A model generated the notes under the pieces. The model saw nothing but the letters and a program-made list of their open reading frames with translations, searched no databases and was not told where the DNA came from. Both the position numbers and the translations under genes were made by a program. 64,000 nucleotides of DNA from Sarcocystis neurona (lineage: Eukaryota; Apicomplexa; Conoidasida; Eucoccidiorida; Sarcocystidae): assembly GCA_000727475.1 (NCBI GenBank), contig KL647327.1, positions 513,011 through 577,010 of the forward strand, in the 5' to 3' direction. Positions within the stretch are counted from its first letter, which is position 1; each line of letters opens with the position of its first letter. Shown one piece after another: positions 1-13,460 of this stretch.

Positions 1-117
1 TTCATTCTCTTTTCCCTCTTCAGTTCTTGCTTCTTCTTCAGTTCCACGCTCTCGTCTACATTTTCTCTTTCAAAGCGGGAGCTTCGCGAGACAAGAGGGG
101 CAACCACAGCAACTTAC

Positions 118-3100
118 TATGCAGGGGATGCAGGAGAACGGCAGCGCAGCGCCCAAGAAGTCGTTCACGCGTTTGCCGAGTAAATTTTCTCCACCAGTCG
201 TGAAAAAGGCGTACATCAGCGCCTTCAGCACGCTGTAGAAAACAATACCAAACGCAAACTTCGAGAAGAACTGTTGCCTGAAGCTCGGCGTCGCGTTCTC
301 TTCTTCCTGCAGTGGCGCTGCTGCTGCTGGTGCCGGGGGTGGCCCAGGAACACCGCGAAGCGCGCCATCGCTGCGGCTACGTCTCTCCTCCCCGTGCGGG
401 ATTGCGAGTTGTGCCCGTGCTGCTGGGCTTCGTCCTTTCCCTGCTGCTGCTGACAACCGCGCAGCAGTGTCCCCCCCTCCCACTACTTGTGATGAAGAAA
501 CACTCCCCAGGGCATCTGACGGTGACGGTGTCGCACGCGCCTCTTCTGCAGCCACGTCTTCTTCTTCAGCGTCTGCGGCTTCGGGCACCCCTGACGCGTC
601 CTCGTCTGCCGCTGCCACTGTCTCGCTCCCCGTTGTCGCAGCTGCTATCTCTTCGCCCGCAGCAGCTTCGTCCAGGTCGCTAGCTGGCGCTCCCACCCCG
701 GCCTTCGCCGCAGCTGCAGCCGTTGCAGGCGAGTGCGCGGAAGTGTCGACAGACACTAGTCTGTGGAACCCTACTATGTTTCCATCGTCTTCTCCTCCTC
801 CTCTTTCCTCCCTTCCTCTTCCCTGTCCTTTTCCAGTCTCTCTCTTATCTGTAGGGTCCGCTTCTGTTGCAGCGTCTTGTTTTCCTTCCTTGGTGACCGC
901 GACTGCCTCTCGCCCTGCCGTCCCTGGGTGTTGTAGCCTTTGGGTCGTTTCCCCCTTCCCACGAGGCGGCTCTCTTCCGTGCAACTCGGAGCTGTCGGCA
1001 CTGCTGCTGCCAGAGCCGTCCACACGCGAGAAAGCGAAGACAGCCTCTGTGGAAACGGACGTGCCAAAAGTGGCGGGTTCTCCACCACCTGCGAATCTCA
1101 ACGCTTCACTCCCAACGCCCGTCCCCTCCTCTTCTTTTTCACCTGCGCCTTTGCTGCCGTTGCTGCTGTCTGTCTCGCCCTTCCCCTTCTTCTCTGTAGG
1201 GGAGAGCACGTGTCCTCGGGGAGACGGCAAAAGACATCCGGTGGCGCCCCTTGGGCCTGCAACTCCTCCGACGCCATCGCCCCCGGCCTGGCCGAGGGCC
1301 GTGCTGCTGCTGCTGCCTCCTTCTCCCCCTCCGCAGTCGGGAGCAATCCCTGAGGCAAAAACACCGGCGCCCAGCAGTGGTCCACGCAAGGGAGGCAGTG
1401 CCGCAGCACTTGCGGAGTGCGTTAACTCCTCCAAAGGGGTCGCCAGGTGGTGGTGGTGCATCCAGTCCTTCACGTCCTGAAAGCTGCTGAAGCTGTCACG
1501 CCACGCGTGCGCTTCATACGAGGCAAATGAGTCGTTGACTCGCACCAGCGGACGTGCTGCCGCCAGGGTTGGCTCTTCCTCCAGGTACACATATTCGTTC
1601 CATGGCAAGAACGCTTGCAGCGGGATCAGGAGCAGGCTCAGCAGCACACACAAGCCTGCAGAAACCCGCACAGCCAACACCCAGCACCAGAAGCAGCAGC
1701 AGCAGTAGCAGCTATACCTCGGGAGAACCTGGAGACACACCTCAACAACACAACACACCGCCCGTTGTCGACGCAGCCGCCGTCGACGCTGCCGCCGTCG
1801 ACGCTGCGGCCACAGACGTACTGCGGCTGGACGAGGGCGACGCATGCACTTCGACAGCAAGTGGGAAAAACCGGGGCACACACACCCGCGCAAGTGCAGA
1901 CATCCACACACTCTCTCTCCACACGAAACCAGGAAAGAAACACAAGACGACGGAGGGCTCACAAGAGCGAAACCAGCGTACAATACACAGGAGACACGTG
2001 CACCTCCTTGACAGACGAACACAAGAAAAAAGACCGACAAGAGTAGGACGCGTCTGCAGAGTTGTGCGGCGGCTGAACTACCTGAACCGCGACGAGAACT
2101 CTATAGCAGCCTACGCACAGACTCCGCAGATGTCACCTGCGACCTTCTCCCGCCCCTTCGATGTTTGAAGCCACACGTCTATCTTTCACACACACGTGTG
2201 CATACACGCACACACAAACACATATATACATACATATGTACGTTTACACAAGTGTATACGTCTTCAAATATACCCCCGACACGGACACCTTTCTGTTTTT
2301 GCGTATGACTCTGCTGCTACCAGCGCCTCGGCGGTGGATCCCTACTTCGTTTACGCATACCGACGCCACACGTGACAGCAACTACGTCCGGCGGGTGCCC
2401 TCCTCACCGGACACCCCGCAAGCGCTCCTCCTCGGTCGTCACTACTACACTTGTATCTGTGTGCGCGCGTATGTGGCCACGTGTGTGTGTGGCACGCGTG
2501 CGCCTGCTAGTGCCGGGCTTCGGTCGGTCTGTTTACCTGGGCCGAAGGCAACGTAGCCGAGGGAGACGTCCTGCAGCGTCGAACGTTCCACGTGGAGCTC
2601 GACGGAGTCCAAGATCGCGGGAATGGCGAAGCTCAGACTCTTCGCTGCCCCAAGACAAGCCACCACGAGGCTACGAAGAAGAGCAGACAGCAAGACACAA
2701 CAGCGCCTCGCATCAACACACTCGACCTCCCCGTTGTTCAACAGAACTCTACAAAGACTTCACACACAGACACAAACACGCAAGAATCTTTACCTGTATA
2801 ATGTACGTCTCTCTCTTATATATATGTATATATATGTATAGACGTGCCCGCGAGGATGATGTACGCCAAAGGACAGATGCGTCGCCGCCCGTCTATCAGT
2901 AGGTTTCTGCCCTTCGTATTCTTTTTTAGGCTATACCTTCTCTTCCCATCCGGGGGACACACACATGCGACGAAAATTCTTCCTCGACTTTTGTGTCTCT
3001 GTCTGTCTCTCGCTTCTGCGTCTTCACCCTCGTCTTTCCCTGCCGTTGTTTTCCCTCCTCTGTCCCCTCTCCCTTCCTGTCTTGCTGCTTCTTTGTCCTC

Positions 3101-4719
3101 TCTTCTCTTCTCCCTTCCGCTCTCGCGTCTCCCCCCCCTCGTCCTCCCCCTCTACCGCCCCCACCTCCTTTTATCAGCCTCGCTTTTTCCCTCCTCTTCC
3201 CCAGCTTCTCTCCGGTTTCCCTTTTCTTCGGTTCGTACCCTCAACTTCTTCCGCTATTCCTCTTTGCAGTCTTCTCCTCCTCCTCTTCCTTTCGTGCCCC
3301 CTTTTGCCGTCCCCTCTTCTTCTCCTCTCCTGTCTTCTTCTCTCTCTCGTCATGACCTACGCGTCAACATAGAACCCTCTGTAGCAGGGCTGGACTGAAA
3401 AGCTCGTCCTTCCCTTCTTGCTTCATCACACGGCTCGCTCTCTCCATATCCTCCGCCCTCTCCCCTCTCTTTTGTTCTTTCTTCCCCTTTCTGTTCTCTG
3501 TCACTTCTTCTTGCAGTCTGTCCCTTCCTCGCCCTCTCTGTCTGTTTTCCCCCTCGTCGTTTCCTCCCTCCTCACTCTTCTTTCCGGCTTCCCCTCTCTC
3601 TCTGTCTCGCTCTCTTTCGCCGCCCGTAGCGCTTCTCCCTCTCTGTTGTCCCTGTGTCGCTTTTCTGTTCCTTCTTCTATTCTTCCTCTTCCGTTCTCCC
3701 TTTTTCCCCTTTAAACCTGCCCTCTCGGCGCTCCGTTATATGCGCTGCAGATGTCTGTGTGTGTGTGTGTGAGGGGGGGGGACTGCTTGCCCTTCGTGTC
3801 CGGGAAAGAGATTTGCCGAAGAGAGAACAGGCAGGTAGCCGATGTCTGAGCCGATCCCCATGAAGATGAAGGCGGGGAAGTAGGTTTGCGCGTGTTCTCC
3901 GGCGAAGGCGAGGAGGAGCCAGGCAAGCATGTTGCAGAGCTGTCCCGTAAGTGCCGTAATTTTTGGGCCGAAGAAGTCGAGCAAGACGCCAGCGAGGAGC
4001 GAGCAGGAGAAAGCAAACGTGAGACACGTGACGAAGAGAGAGCCAACTTGAGAGTTCTGCGCCTCGCACCTGTAGCGCCTTCCCCCATGCTCGGGCAGCC
4101 GGAGGTCCGGGGAACCCGGGTCGCACAGCCAGACGTACGCGTTGCTGCGGAACAACATGTTGGAAAGACTTGGCCAGGCGAAGTACACTCGCGCCGTTAA
4201 AAAGGCGTAGAAGAAGTAGACACCAAGCAGCACATACCGGTTGACGCCGCAGGGCGTCCGCTGGGTCTTCGCCGCTGTCAGCGCTGGCGTTGGTTCAACG
4301 TGTCCAAACAACTGCTGTAGTCGCCACCGCAGGTAACTGCACAGGCGACTGCCGCGACGTCCCTTCGCATACTCGAAAGAATCTTTTCCTTCTGAGCCAA
4401 CTGCAAAAGCAAACGAAGAAGCCGACTGAGCAGCCTGTGACTCACCCCAGCCCGGTCTGCTTCCGCGGTCCCTCATCCTTCCACCCGTGGAATGAACATT
4501 CGACGTCACTGCTGCTCCTCCTCTTCCTCCTCCCGCAGGCTTCCCCGTCCGCACTCTGCTCCCACAAATTCCCCTCACCGGCCCTGCTGCCCGTACTTCT
4601 CCTCCTGTGCCTCCATCTGGTGAAGGCGCTGTTGGTGCTGGTGGAAATCGCTCCGGAAAGACCAGCGTAGGCCGTCCAGGCAACGCGTCGAGACCGCGGG
4701 AGGGACCTGCCGATGGCAT
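118..4719 (-). CDS. ApiAT-family amino-acid transporter (MFS), 3' partial
   Basis: Visible exons are 4719-3791, 2670-2537 and 1655-118; the rest lies off the left edge. The joined frame is open for 867 codons. The start is the first in-frame ATG (4719), because the frame upstream has no ATG before a stop. Residues 1-155 are a Gly/Pro/Ser-rich cytosolic tail. TM1 is about 160-190. TM2 leads into MFS motif A (GVLLDFFGPK, about 244-253). TM3-4 end at FPGHEG (310), the 134-nt exon carries TM5 (LVVACLGAAKSLSF), and TM6 begins at FGPG and ends near FLPWNEYVY. A low-complexity acidic/Ser/Ala loop of about 420 residues follows, then TM7 (about 819-841) and the start of TM8. The GHEG-LVVACLGAAKSLSF join resembles the ApiAT (formerly NPT) family, which carries amino acids across the plasma membrane in Toxoplasma and Plasmodium. 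Substrate cannot be inferred. Phases 2 and 1 match at both joins; the first intron uses a GC donor. Confidence 0.75.
2985..3720. repeat. Polypyrimidine (plus) / polypurine (minus) tract
   Basis: About 735 bases that are almost wholly C and T on the plus strand, mainly CTC, CTT and TCC runs with few purines. It lies in the transporter intron between the exon ending at 3791 and the exon starting at 2670, so the transcript carries the purine-rich strand. The translated frames across it are only Ser/Leu/Pro/Phe strings and are not treated as genes. Confidence 0.85.
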
Positions 4720-4905
4720 GCTGCCTACCGCGCTGCAGAGACGTCGGTACGACCGGGGAAAATAAAAACGCTTCCGCACCTGAGACTGAGGCAGAAACGA
4801 CGGAACGCTGTCAGACCAGACGTGAGAGGAGTGGGACGACTCGCAAGTGCGGAGCGCTATGGAGGTTCCCCAGGAACTTCCACAAACAAGTGATCGATCT
4901 GACAC

Positions 4906-7900
4906 GCTGACATGAGGACGTGAGTAACAATCTTCTCTACGTCACTTAGAAATCAAGGAGAGCTACAAATGCACACAAATACACATGTATACAGGCGCAT
5001 ATAGATCAAGTCAAAATTACACACATACACGTATGTATTTATGTGCTGCAACCGCCAAGAACCCACACAGCGAAAAAAGCTACACTGGTCATGCACAAGA
5101 TTTGTGTCAAGTTACGCTTTCTAAACAACGTGGCCCTTCCGCTTCTGCATGGCTGGACTGGTGAGTAGATATTATATATGTGTGTGGCGACTACGCGTGT
5201 TCGGGTCCTGCACACGCTCGCGTACAAGTATTCAGAGCACACGTCCAGAACACCGACAGTTTTTCCTGTCTAAAACGAAGACGTCCAGGGACAAAAAGAG
5301 GATGAGTGGCTCGGTCAACAAGTGAAAGACAAGTATGGAACAAACAACTGTGCAGGTTTCGCACGTCAGTGTGATTGTCCGTCTTTGAGTGTAGAAACAA
5401 GAGGGAAAACTGGTTTGTGACAGATGAAAAATCAATGCCACCTGGAAAGGACAGAAGAACAACGGACAAGACGGACAAGGGGAAAGTGCACGCGAGAAAC
5501 TAAGGATCAACTCGACATGCGGATAATACGATTATTTCTCGCCAGAATCACGCATCCTTTCCTGAGAAGCGCTGCCACCAAACAGTCAAATTCAAGCGGA
5601 CAGGACAACAACAAATCTGTCGTGTTCACAGTGCCGAATGGAGAGCTGCGCCTGTACCCGTGTACACGCACAGGGCTGTCTGTGCTGACAGATTCTCCTC
5701 ACAAGCGACAGACCCACAAGTCCACGTGGGTACATGCACGGGCATACAGAAAAACGTGAGTTCCCGAAAAGCGCGTGGCTAATCCCGTTGAGCCCACCAC
5801 AATCACATCCCCACGGTCTCAGTAAAACTGACAAGGGAAAGGAAAACTGACAGCCTTTTCAACTGGAGACGGTTAAGTGGTTCGTCGGTTCGTTGCAGCG
5901 CCACGAAATGGTGAAGCCTTCCTCAAAATATTATCTCCCTATTCTCGTGTGTGTTTCGCGTTTACGCCACCCGTCGAAGCCAGAAAAAAGCCACCGGTTC
6001 ACTTAGTGACACTCGGGTTTTCGCAAACAAGCGAGAACTCGTTGAACAACTACGTAAAACATGTATGCCGCGAGGTACTCGTACAGCGACGCGAAACTGC
6101 CCGTTTCCGCATGACACGTACTCGTAGACAGACCGCGTACACTGGACTAATCACGCACGCTGGCGTCTAGATTATTCACCTTTTCGCCTAGGCAACGCAG
6201 ACCAACATTCTCCTTGCTGTAACACTGCCGCCAGCAACCTGCTGGTGGTGCGGGAAACATTCCTCTGCCCCTAGCGTGTGGTAGTGTACCTTACGGGTCA
6301 ACATCGCACTCGATTGAAATGCAGCACGTGGTCATCACACAAAGAACGACGAATTCCCTTCACGACGGAAAAAGTCCTCTGCCCGCTCAGAGAGGAGGTC
6401 GAGGGCTACTGTTCAGTTAAAAAAAAGGGGATAAAGCAGGGTAGAGGGCGACGCGGAGAGCATGCGCGGTGGTGAAGGGGCCAGTTCGAAGGGCAGACCG
6501 GGTCCAGCCGGGAGATGGGTATCCGGAACATGGAGGAGGGCAGACAAAAACAAAAGTGCAGATACATACAGAATGGTGTACACTTTGAAATAAGAGCAGT
6601 TCCTTTGAGGTAGAACGCCAACACGATACACGGTGAAGCCGCGAGCAGCGCTAGCGCACAAGTGAGCGCGTTCTCTGTTAGATAGCCAATGCCCATGTCT
6701 ACCCTCAATTATCGGACCAGACGCGGGCACAGAAACGCGGCCCGGGACTGCTTTGTGACATTTTGAATAAATATACGTTGACTCTTCCTAAAGGGTGACC
6801 CGGAGGAGATACTGGGGCTTCTGGTGGTTGCCACTTGCAGCGTGCGGCAGCAGCTGGCGCAGGCATTCGGACGTAACAGAGAGAATGACGGAGACGGGGC
6901 CCGAGAGGGGTGGTGCCGCCGTTGTCGAAGAAAATTCCGCACGAGAATACCGAGGCTATGAAATACAGTAATAGTTCGAAAAAGGAAGGACTTTCGAGGC
7001 GGGCTGTCGAGCGATGTCGACTGCCCTTTCAAAACGATAGCTGGATCACGATGGAAGCCTGGCTCCACTCCCCGGATGTTAGGGCAGGTAACACACAGCC
7101 CTAGTCACGGGGAGGGTTGGGAATATGCGACGAAGGTGGACGAAAACGGCGTAATCGAATGTCAGCAAACACGCAGAGGCACGACATCCAGGGGCGCACA
7201 ACATTGTCACGAAAAGAATTCTGTGCACACACGTTACAGTAGCCGGTCCCAGACAGTAGGATTTGCTTTTGGTCTCACTGAAAACCTCTCCTTACTGCTG
7301 TACCCATACCGTGCCAGCAAGGGAAAATAACTGCACACCGATTCACGTACAGTCGCTGACTGCGGGGACTTGTTTGTATTACCACGTCACCCACGGGGAC
7401 GCCTGCACAGCAACCAGGCAGAAACGTCGCAATATGGCGAACGAACAGGGTATCTGTCTTTCAACTGTATGAAATCTTGGTGTGAATCGATTCTAGAAGA
7501 CATACGTTTACACCGAATCTGTGAGGTCTCTGGGGCATATTACATCTGCTTTGACGCTATGTGTACGAGTGTTTACGAATCGGTGTCTTTCTGCGCTTCA
7601 CCCATGGGAGGTTGCATACTTCAGCATGCACTTTTGCCTGGATGCGTACTCGACCGTGATCACATCTGGCACCCATCTGCATGTACGAAGTCGAGGAAGC
7701 CTGAGCGACGGAGCACCCCCACCCACACGAAGTCGAGAGGGAGACACGCGCCTAATGCTCAAAAGCGGTAAAAACCCACTCGCCGGTCGTGGAGTTTTGA
7801 ATGTACTACCAACTCTAGTAAGGAAATCTACTTGCCCAGTATGAGTACGTGAGGCACAAACAAGCATCTTTGGTACGCCGGCACTGCCATGTCCAGATAG

Positions 7901-10900
7901 ATGACGCCGCATTAGTGGCTCCTGCTGCAGCAAAGAGATTCTACGCCTGCCAGTGTACGAAGGAAGGAAGGACTTCAGTTCTCCTAGACACCCTACAACA
8001 GTGTCACAAAAGACACGGACCTGGGGAATGGTGCCCGCCCTACGGAAAGGATGCCGATCGTTTCCTGATCCCAGTCTTGCAATAATTCGGCGGTTAAATC
8101 CGTGTTTCTGTCAAGTTTTATCACCGTATATTTGTGTACGCGAAAGCGCTGTTGTTTTTACGATACATGGTACTCACATATCCATTCCCATTCTTTGGGG
8201 CCGCTTCCTTTTCAGCATGTTCTCACCTGCGGTAAAGGCCCCAATCCGAACACGCGTGCGTGCGCATGTAGGTGGAGCGGAATGTACGTCGTCCAGTCAC
8301 TTGAACGGTGCACTATGGTACACCCCACAAACGGATCAACAGGACGCTTCTGTGACATGATTGCTACACGTTTGCCCGTATGTACAGAGGAAGATACATG
8401 GAAGCATACTTCCCAGCGAAAGGGGACTTTCGAAATTCGTTCTTCGCCCAGGAACCGACTCATCTTCTTTGCAAAGAAGAGGCATCGGCAGCTGCATCTT
8501 GATGTATCAACTGTTCAAAAAAGAAACTGTTCCACGTTTACCTTCAGTTGCTCGGTTGTGTAGGTCACAACTGGGAGATTTTTCTATTTTTTCTCGCGAC
8601 AGCGTCAAAACGATCTGGGATTCCGTGCGGAGACAGAATCGTTACCTCATTGCCCAGGATGCTACAATGCAAGACACGCTACGTTGAAGCTCAACATAAT
8701 CAAGTCAATTGGTGGTAATCTGAAGTTTTGTAGTACCGGAACATATGTAGCGGTGTATCAGAATTACACGAGAACTACCAGCGCAGCAAAACCGCATTCG
8801 CATGCAAGGACGGAGAAACGTAAACAAGGTACATTTCTTCGCATAGTGATAACACACACAGAGACGTGCGATGGCGGGAAGCACCTTGCTGCTCTTTCAC
8901 AGAAGTCAAAATGATGCAGATGATGACACGCAAGCAGCAGGAGCTGACATGGCTGGACGAGCTGTATTCAGACACAGTGGAGACGGCTGAATACACAAAG
9001 AAGTACCTGTTGTGCAGAATATAGACTACTGGTCTAAGGTTTTCACACAAGTATGAAACGTGGCGCAGGTTGCCGAAAAGCAAAGTTGGATTTGCTCCAG
9101 CCGTGTGAAGCAAGTCAAGGAGTCGTCGTGCTCTTTTACTCCGTAATGCTGCACAAAAGTACTACGCAGGCAGCAGGGCAGAAACGCAGTAATTAGTAGA
9201 ACCACCGACGCGTGACCACAGACAAACTTGGTAGACGAGACAGAGCAGTTGCTCAAGGTATAAACGGAAATGCAGCGCTGATTGTCAGGGTGCGCTGGAG
9301 ATCGACACACACACCGGGCCACACACACAAATAGACACACACAAATAGACACACACACACACATACATACATACATACATACATACATACACGCACACAC
9401 ACACAGCTGTAGGCGTAAGATGTGTATTACCTCCTGCACCAAGGGCTGCCCCAACATTTCTATCGATACACGGGTGTAAGTCACTACGCGGTGGGGCGAT
9501 ATTCTCACCATGGGCACATCATGTATCCTCACGTACAATGGAATATTCTTTTTGCTATCCCTTTCCTATTTCGAAGATATTCTTTCTCACTTCAATCCCT
9601 GACCAGTCGTGGACAAGCAAGGCGTTCCAGCGAGGAGGCCTGAAGTATGCCTTCTCAGGGAGACACAAACGTACATATCTCTCGTAGGGAACGGGCTTTA
9701 CTGCATTGAAAAAGGATGTGTGAAACTGGTTCTGCGGAGGACGCAATGTAGGGTAAGCTGCAGTCAATGCGAGAGGTGAGAAGCTTGTTTCATACGGGAC
9801 TGTAGCACACACGGGATCAAGTTTTCTTGGAGAAATCCAGTATCACTGTTTTGTGGTGGGTGCGGCTTATGCTAAATCATCCGCATCGCAAAGGAGGTAC
9901 GTTCTCGGTGAAGCACGTCGTTTATTAACAACTGTTCTCTGAACGGGGGCAGTAAGAGGTACGTCGTGCATGACCGTAGCAAACATTCGGATTCTATTTT
10001 GTAGTATATGAACTTCTACACAAGGGTCCGCTACTTTAGAAAGGTTACAAAATGATCTCGACAGTCTACGACGGTAAAGAGGTACAGTTGCACAGTTGAG
10101 CGGTCTCGCTTTGTTATCATATGATATACGAGGTCTCACTGGACAAGAGGTGCTCATGCAGTATGTCGCTGTAAGATAGAGAAGATGCCACTTAGGGAGG
10201 GATATCACGAGGGAGATGATGCTTTTCCACAATCTGGCGACATGGGGACGGCAGTTTATGAGTGAGTTTCCACGTAGAATACTGACACGCAACAAGGGAG
10301 CGATCATTTAGAGAAAATCCGCACAAATATGTGACATGTACGTACCCCTCACCTATGGCTGGCATTGTCGCACGGAGTTGACGGCACGGAGAGTAAAGAA
10401 GTCCTCATGGCATCCGCGTAGCAAGAGCGCTGTACAGTGCGATGGTCACTGTGTATGTTGATATTCAGGTGAATGCGTGAGTAGACGCATACACTCAGCT
10501 GCATCGACACTGTCGAAAAATACCTCTCCGCATGTAGCACGCCCCCGCGAATGTCCGTTTAGCCTCTCCATTCAACGCTTTCACGTTGTCGTGGAGCGGG
10601 GCTGTCGGAGTATGTGCTATATTATTTTTGTGTAAGGGACACGCCGCTGCATCCCCAGTTCTTCTTCCTGATCTATATCCATGCCGGGTTAGCCTCAGTT
10701 ACTTCTTGTAAGAATGCACTAAGTCGACTAGGTGTTCAGTTTTGTTGAAGAATGAGCCTACGTCTCCTCGTTCAACAGCACACGTACAATGCCCTCGGCA
10801 GATGGCTGAGTATCTGCGGAAGCGCGCTTTTCCCCTGAAAACTGGTTCTTGATTAGCTCTTCTCGAGTGAAGTGGACTGGACAAAACAGGTGCAGACACT

Positions 10901-13460
10901 ACATGTGTGGGGAGGGACGCATATACCTGCATCTGGTCGTCTATTCTGGATGGCACCTTCAGCCTTCCGTTATATCGATGTACATCTGTATTATTACGGA
11001 TCCTCGTGAGTATCACGAAGGTGTAGCGGTGGGCGTGCTCTTGCGACAGTCCACGGAGAGTTGAACTTGGAGTTTTTGAAGCTACAATAAGAAACAAGTA
11101 GGTGCTGCTCGTGGCCGCCAGGACAAACACTCTAATTCACGCTGCGCTGCACTTGCCTGGGCACCTGCACATCTGCATGCACTTACGACGCATACGCACA
11201 TTCTATGTATGAGGTTTGTACATATGTTTGTGCGTGTTTTCTTTGTATGCATGTACGTATGTATACATACAGACAGACATATCTGCAGGTATGTATGTAT
11301 ATTGGTGTGGTTGCGTGCGTGTAAGACCGTTTGTCTGCAGATCTACCTTTGTAGGTCTGCACATCACCGACACCTGTGCAGGTGTAGCCCCAACGAAATG
11401 CACCACATCAACACCGCTACACGTGGGTGTGTGTTTTTTTGTTGATAGCACAAGTACGTGTGCATTTGCTTCGCCGCACACGCGTGCATTTCAATTTCCA
11501 CGTGCGAACAACTCCACAGCTTGGGTAGATAAGTAAACCTTTGCATATGCGTGTAAGCCCAGCAGGCAGTATCAACATTTCTTGACGTCAGTGGTTGTAC
11601 GCGGGATATTTACAATGGTCAGCGATCGTGCGCTGCATGTATAGATCTGTGGATGCGTGCGCGGGACGTGACGGTTGACACGGCGAGTCTTCTTCATCCT
11701 TAATGATTGTTCCTGCGTGTTTATAGACAATTTGCTTGACCCCGCTGCAACTAGTGCTACTGGTTCATTCGGAGTGCCACACGAAGCGTGCAAGCATTGG
11801 CGCTGCACATCCACCAACTGCGCACTGCGCCCTTTCTGAGCACTCAGAGTCGCGCCCTGATACCAGGAGTTTATCCCACTAGCACCACCGCACAAATTAC
11901 AAGACTAGATCTCGCAGATAGCGCAGGCACTGCAGCAGCTGCAGTTGTAGTACCAACCGCCAACTCGCGCCGCCCTCCGCTATTGCACCAGTAGCAGCAC
12001 TAGCGGTAGGGCCGCAAGCATCGGGAGAGATAAGATAAGGCCTCCCGTGCCAACAACAGCAGCAGCTGGAACGTCGGCCCCAGCACATTCACAGCAGAAG
12101 CAACTACGTTAATGCGGGCAACAGCAGCGGCAAGGAAGGCACGGTCCGTGCAAAACGCACGGTCGCCACAGCAGAACAAGAACAGAGAGAACGAAGTTTA
12201 CCAAATACATCTTCAACAGTGCGCCTGAAGCACCAGCAGCCCCGTTCAGCAGTGTGGGTGACAGTAGTAGTGCCTCACAGGCATACACGTGTAAACCTGC
12301 GCAGACAATACACACACGTACGTAAATCCGTATGTGCACCCACTCACACTACCGTGGGTATACTTGCACATCTGCACGTGAGCACAAGAGCATATTTTTT
12401 CTTCCGTAAATGTGTACGTAATTGTGTAGTCAACTCGCGGCTGGGTCGTGACTTCGTCTGTCTTGTATCTACTGAACGTTCCACGAGACTCTTTTCGCCC
12501 TTTGGCGAGAGGTGTTCTGCGACAAGTTGAATGCAGACGACCGTGGACGAGCACCGGCACCGCGCTCTTCGCCTGTCGCGCGTCGTAGTCGTTGCTTCGG
12601 ACTCTTCGGCTGGACAGTCTTCGCCGGCTGCTGCAGAACAAAGGTATGCAGAAATGTGGCGAGATACCCTGCCACGCAGGTGTGTTAGTAGGCGAGGTTT
12701 GTGGACTCGTTTTTCCTCCCCCGCTATCTTCCACAAGTAAAACTGCGTATAAACATGTTCTTGGGCACGTAAAGGGATACTTATTGACTAGCGGAGGCAT
12801 CCGCAGTGAGGAGGCATTTGTGCAGAAAGACTTACGCACGTACGGCGGTAGCTATACACGTCGACACGCGTGAACGCGGATACATATCCGCGATGCGCCT
12901 GTGAGGAGAGGAACGTAGGTGTAAATAAGGGGACGAAACTATCACACGACTGCACACACTTGTGTATCGCCGCACAGTAGAGACGTAGACATCAGCATCC
13001 GGTTCTCCATGCGTCAGGCTCTTTACAACTATTTTACTTCCTCGAGTCCCTGTAAATCTTTACCTCAATCCGCAGGTTACGTGCGCATGCCATTTTTCCC
13101 ACACATTCTCCGTACCCGAAGTGAGGTAATTACCGACCCCATTGCCTGTTCAGCTCTCTACACACAACTCTGTCTCGCACCGATCGTTGATGTTGTCTGC
13201 ACGTGGAAGAATGTTGTGCGTAATACGTACAACTGAATGTGCAGGTATGTGGAAGCCGTCTGTGAGAACGCTACCGTCGACGCGTCACGGGATACAGTTC
13301 TACTGTGTATGCAGAAAAGAGTCTCCCTGGCTCCACCTTCGCATCCACGAGTATTTTATTCCTCCTGCTGTTGCTCCTGCGTTTCCGCCGGGTATAACTT
13401 AGTTCCCTCCTTCCCTAAGTGCGCCAGGAGTGTACTGTTCTCCGTGTTGTGTGCTTTAAT
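4906..13460. other. Repeat-poor segment without a supported gene
   Basis: About 8.5 kb with balanced composition, almost no CAG/CTG tracts, and only short open frames (under about 170 codons) with no family resemblance, no consistent codon bias and no convincing exon chain on either strand. It contains an AC/ACAT microsatellite (9303-9400), a GTAT/GACA-like stretch (about 11215-11320) and short CAG patches near 11930-12140. The 3' gene to the right ends at 13461, and the transporter starts at 4719 on the same strand, so part of this stretch may be upstream regulatory DNA of the transporter. A small or fast-evolving gene cannot be excluded. Confidence 0.6.
9303..9400. repeat. AC and ACAT microsatellite
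   Basis: Two copies of an ACACACAAATAG unit are followed by an (AC) run and then about seven uninterrupted ACAT units, ending in another (AC) run. It is the clearest simple repeat in the repeat-poor segment. Confidence 0.9.

Noticed and set aside
467..1480. 337-codon Ser/Pro/Ala-rich frame on plus
   Set aside because: Antisense shadow of transporter exon 3, which has membrane segments and matching splice phases on the other strand.
2844..3714. Several overlapping Ser/Leu/Pro/Phe-rich open frames on plus
   Set aside because: They lie in the polypyrimidine tract, where stop codons (which need A or G) are rare; intron of the transporter.
7849..8085. 78-codon plus frame (QIDDAALVAPAAAKRFYACQ...) as a possible gene remnant
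   Set aside because: Short, isolated, no splice or start support, and no family recognised.
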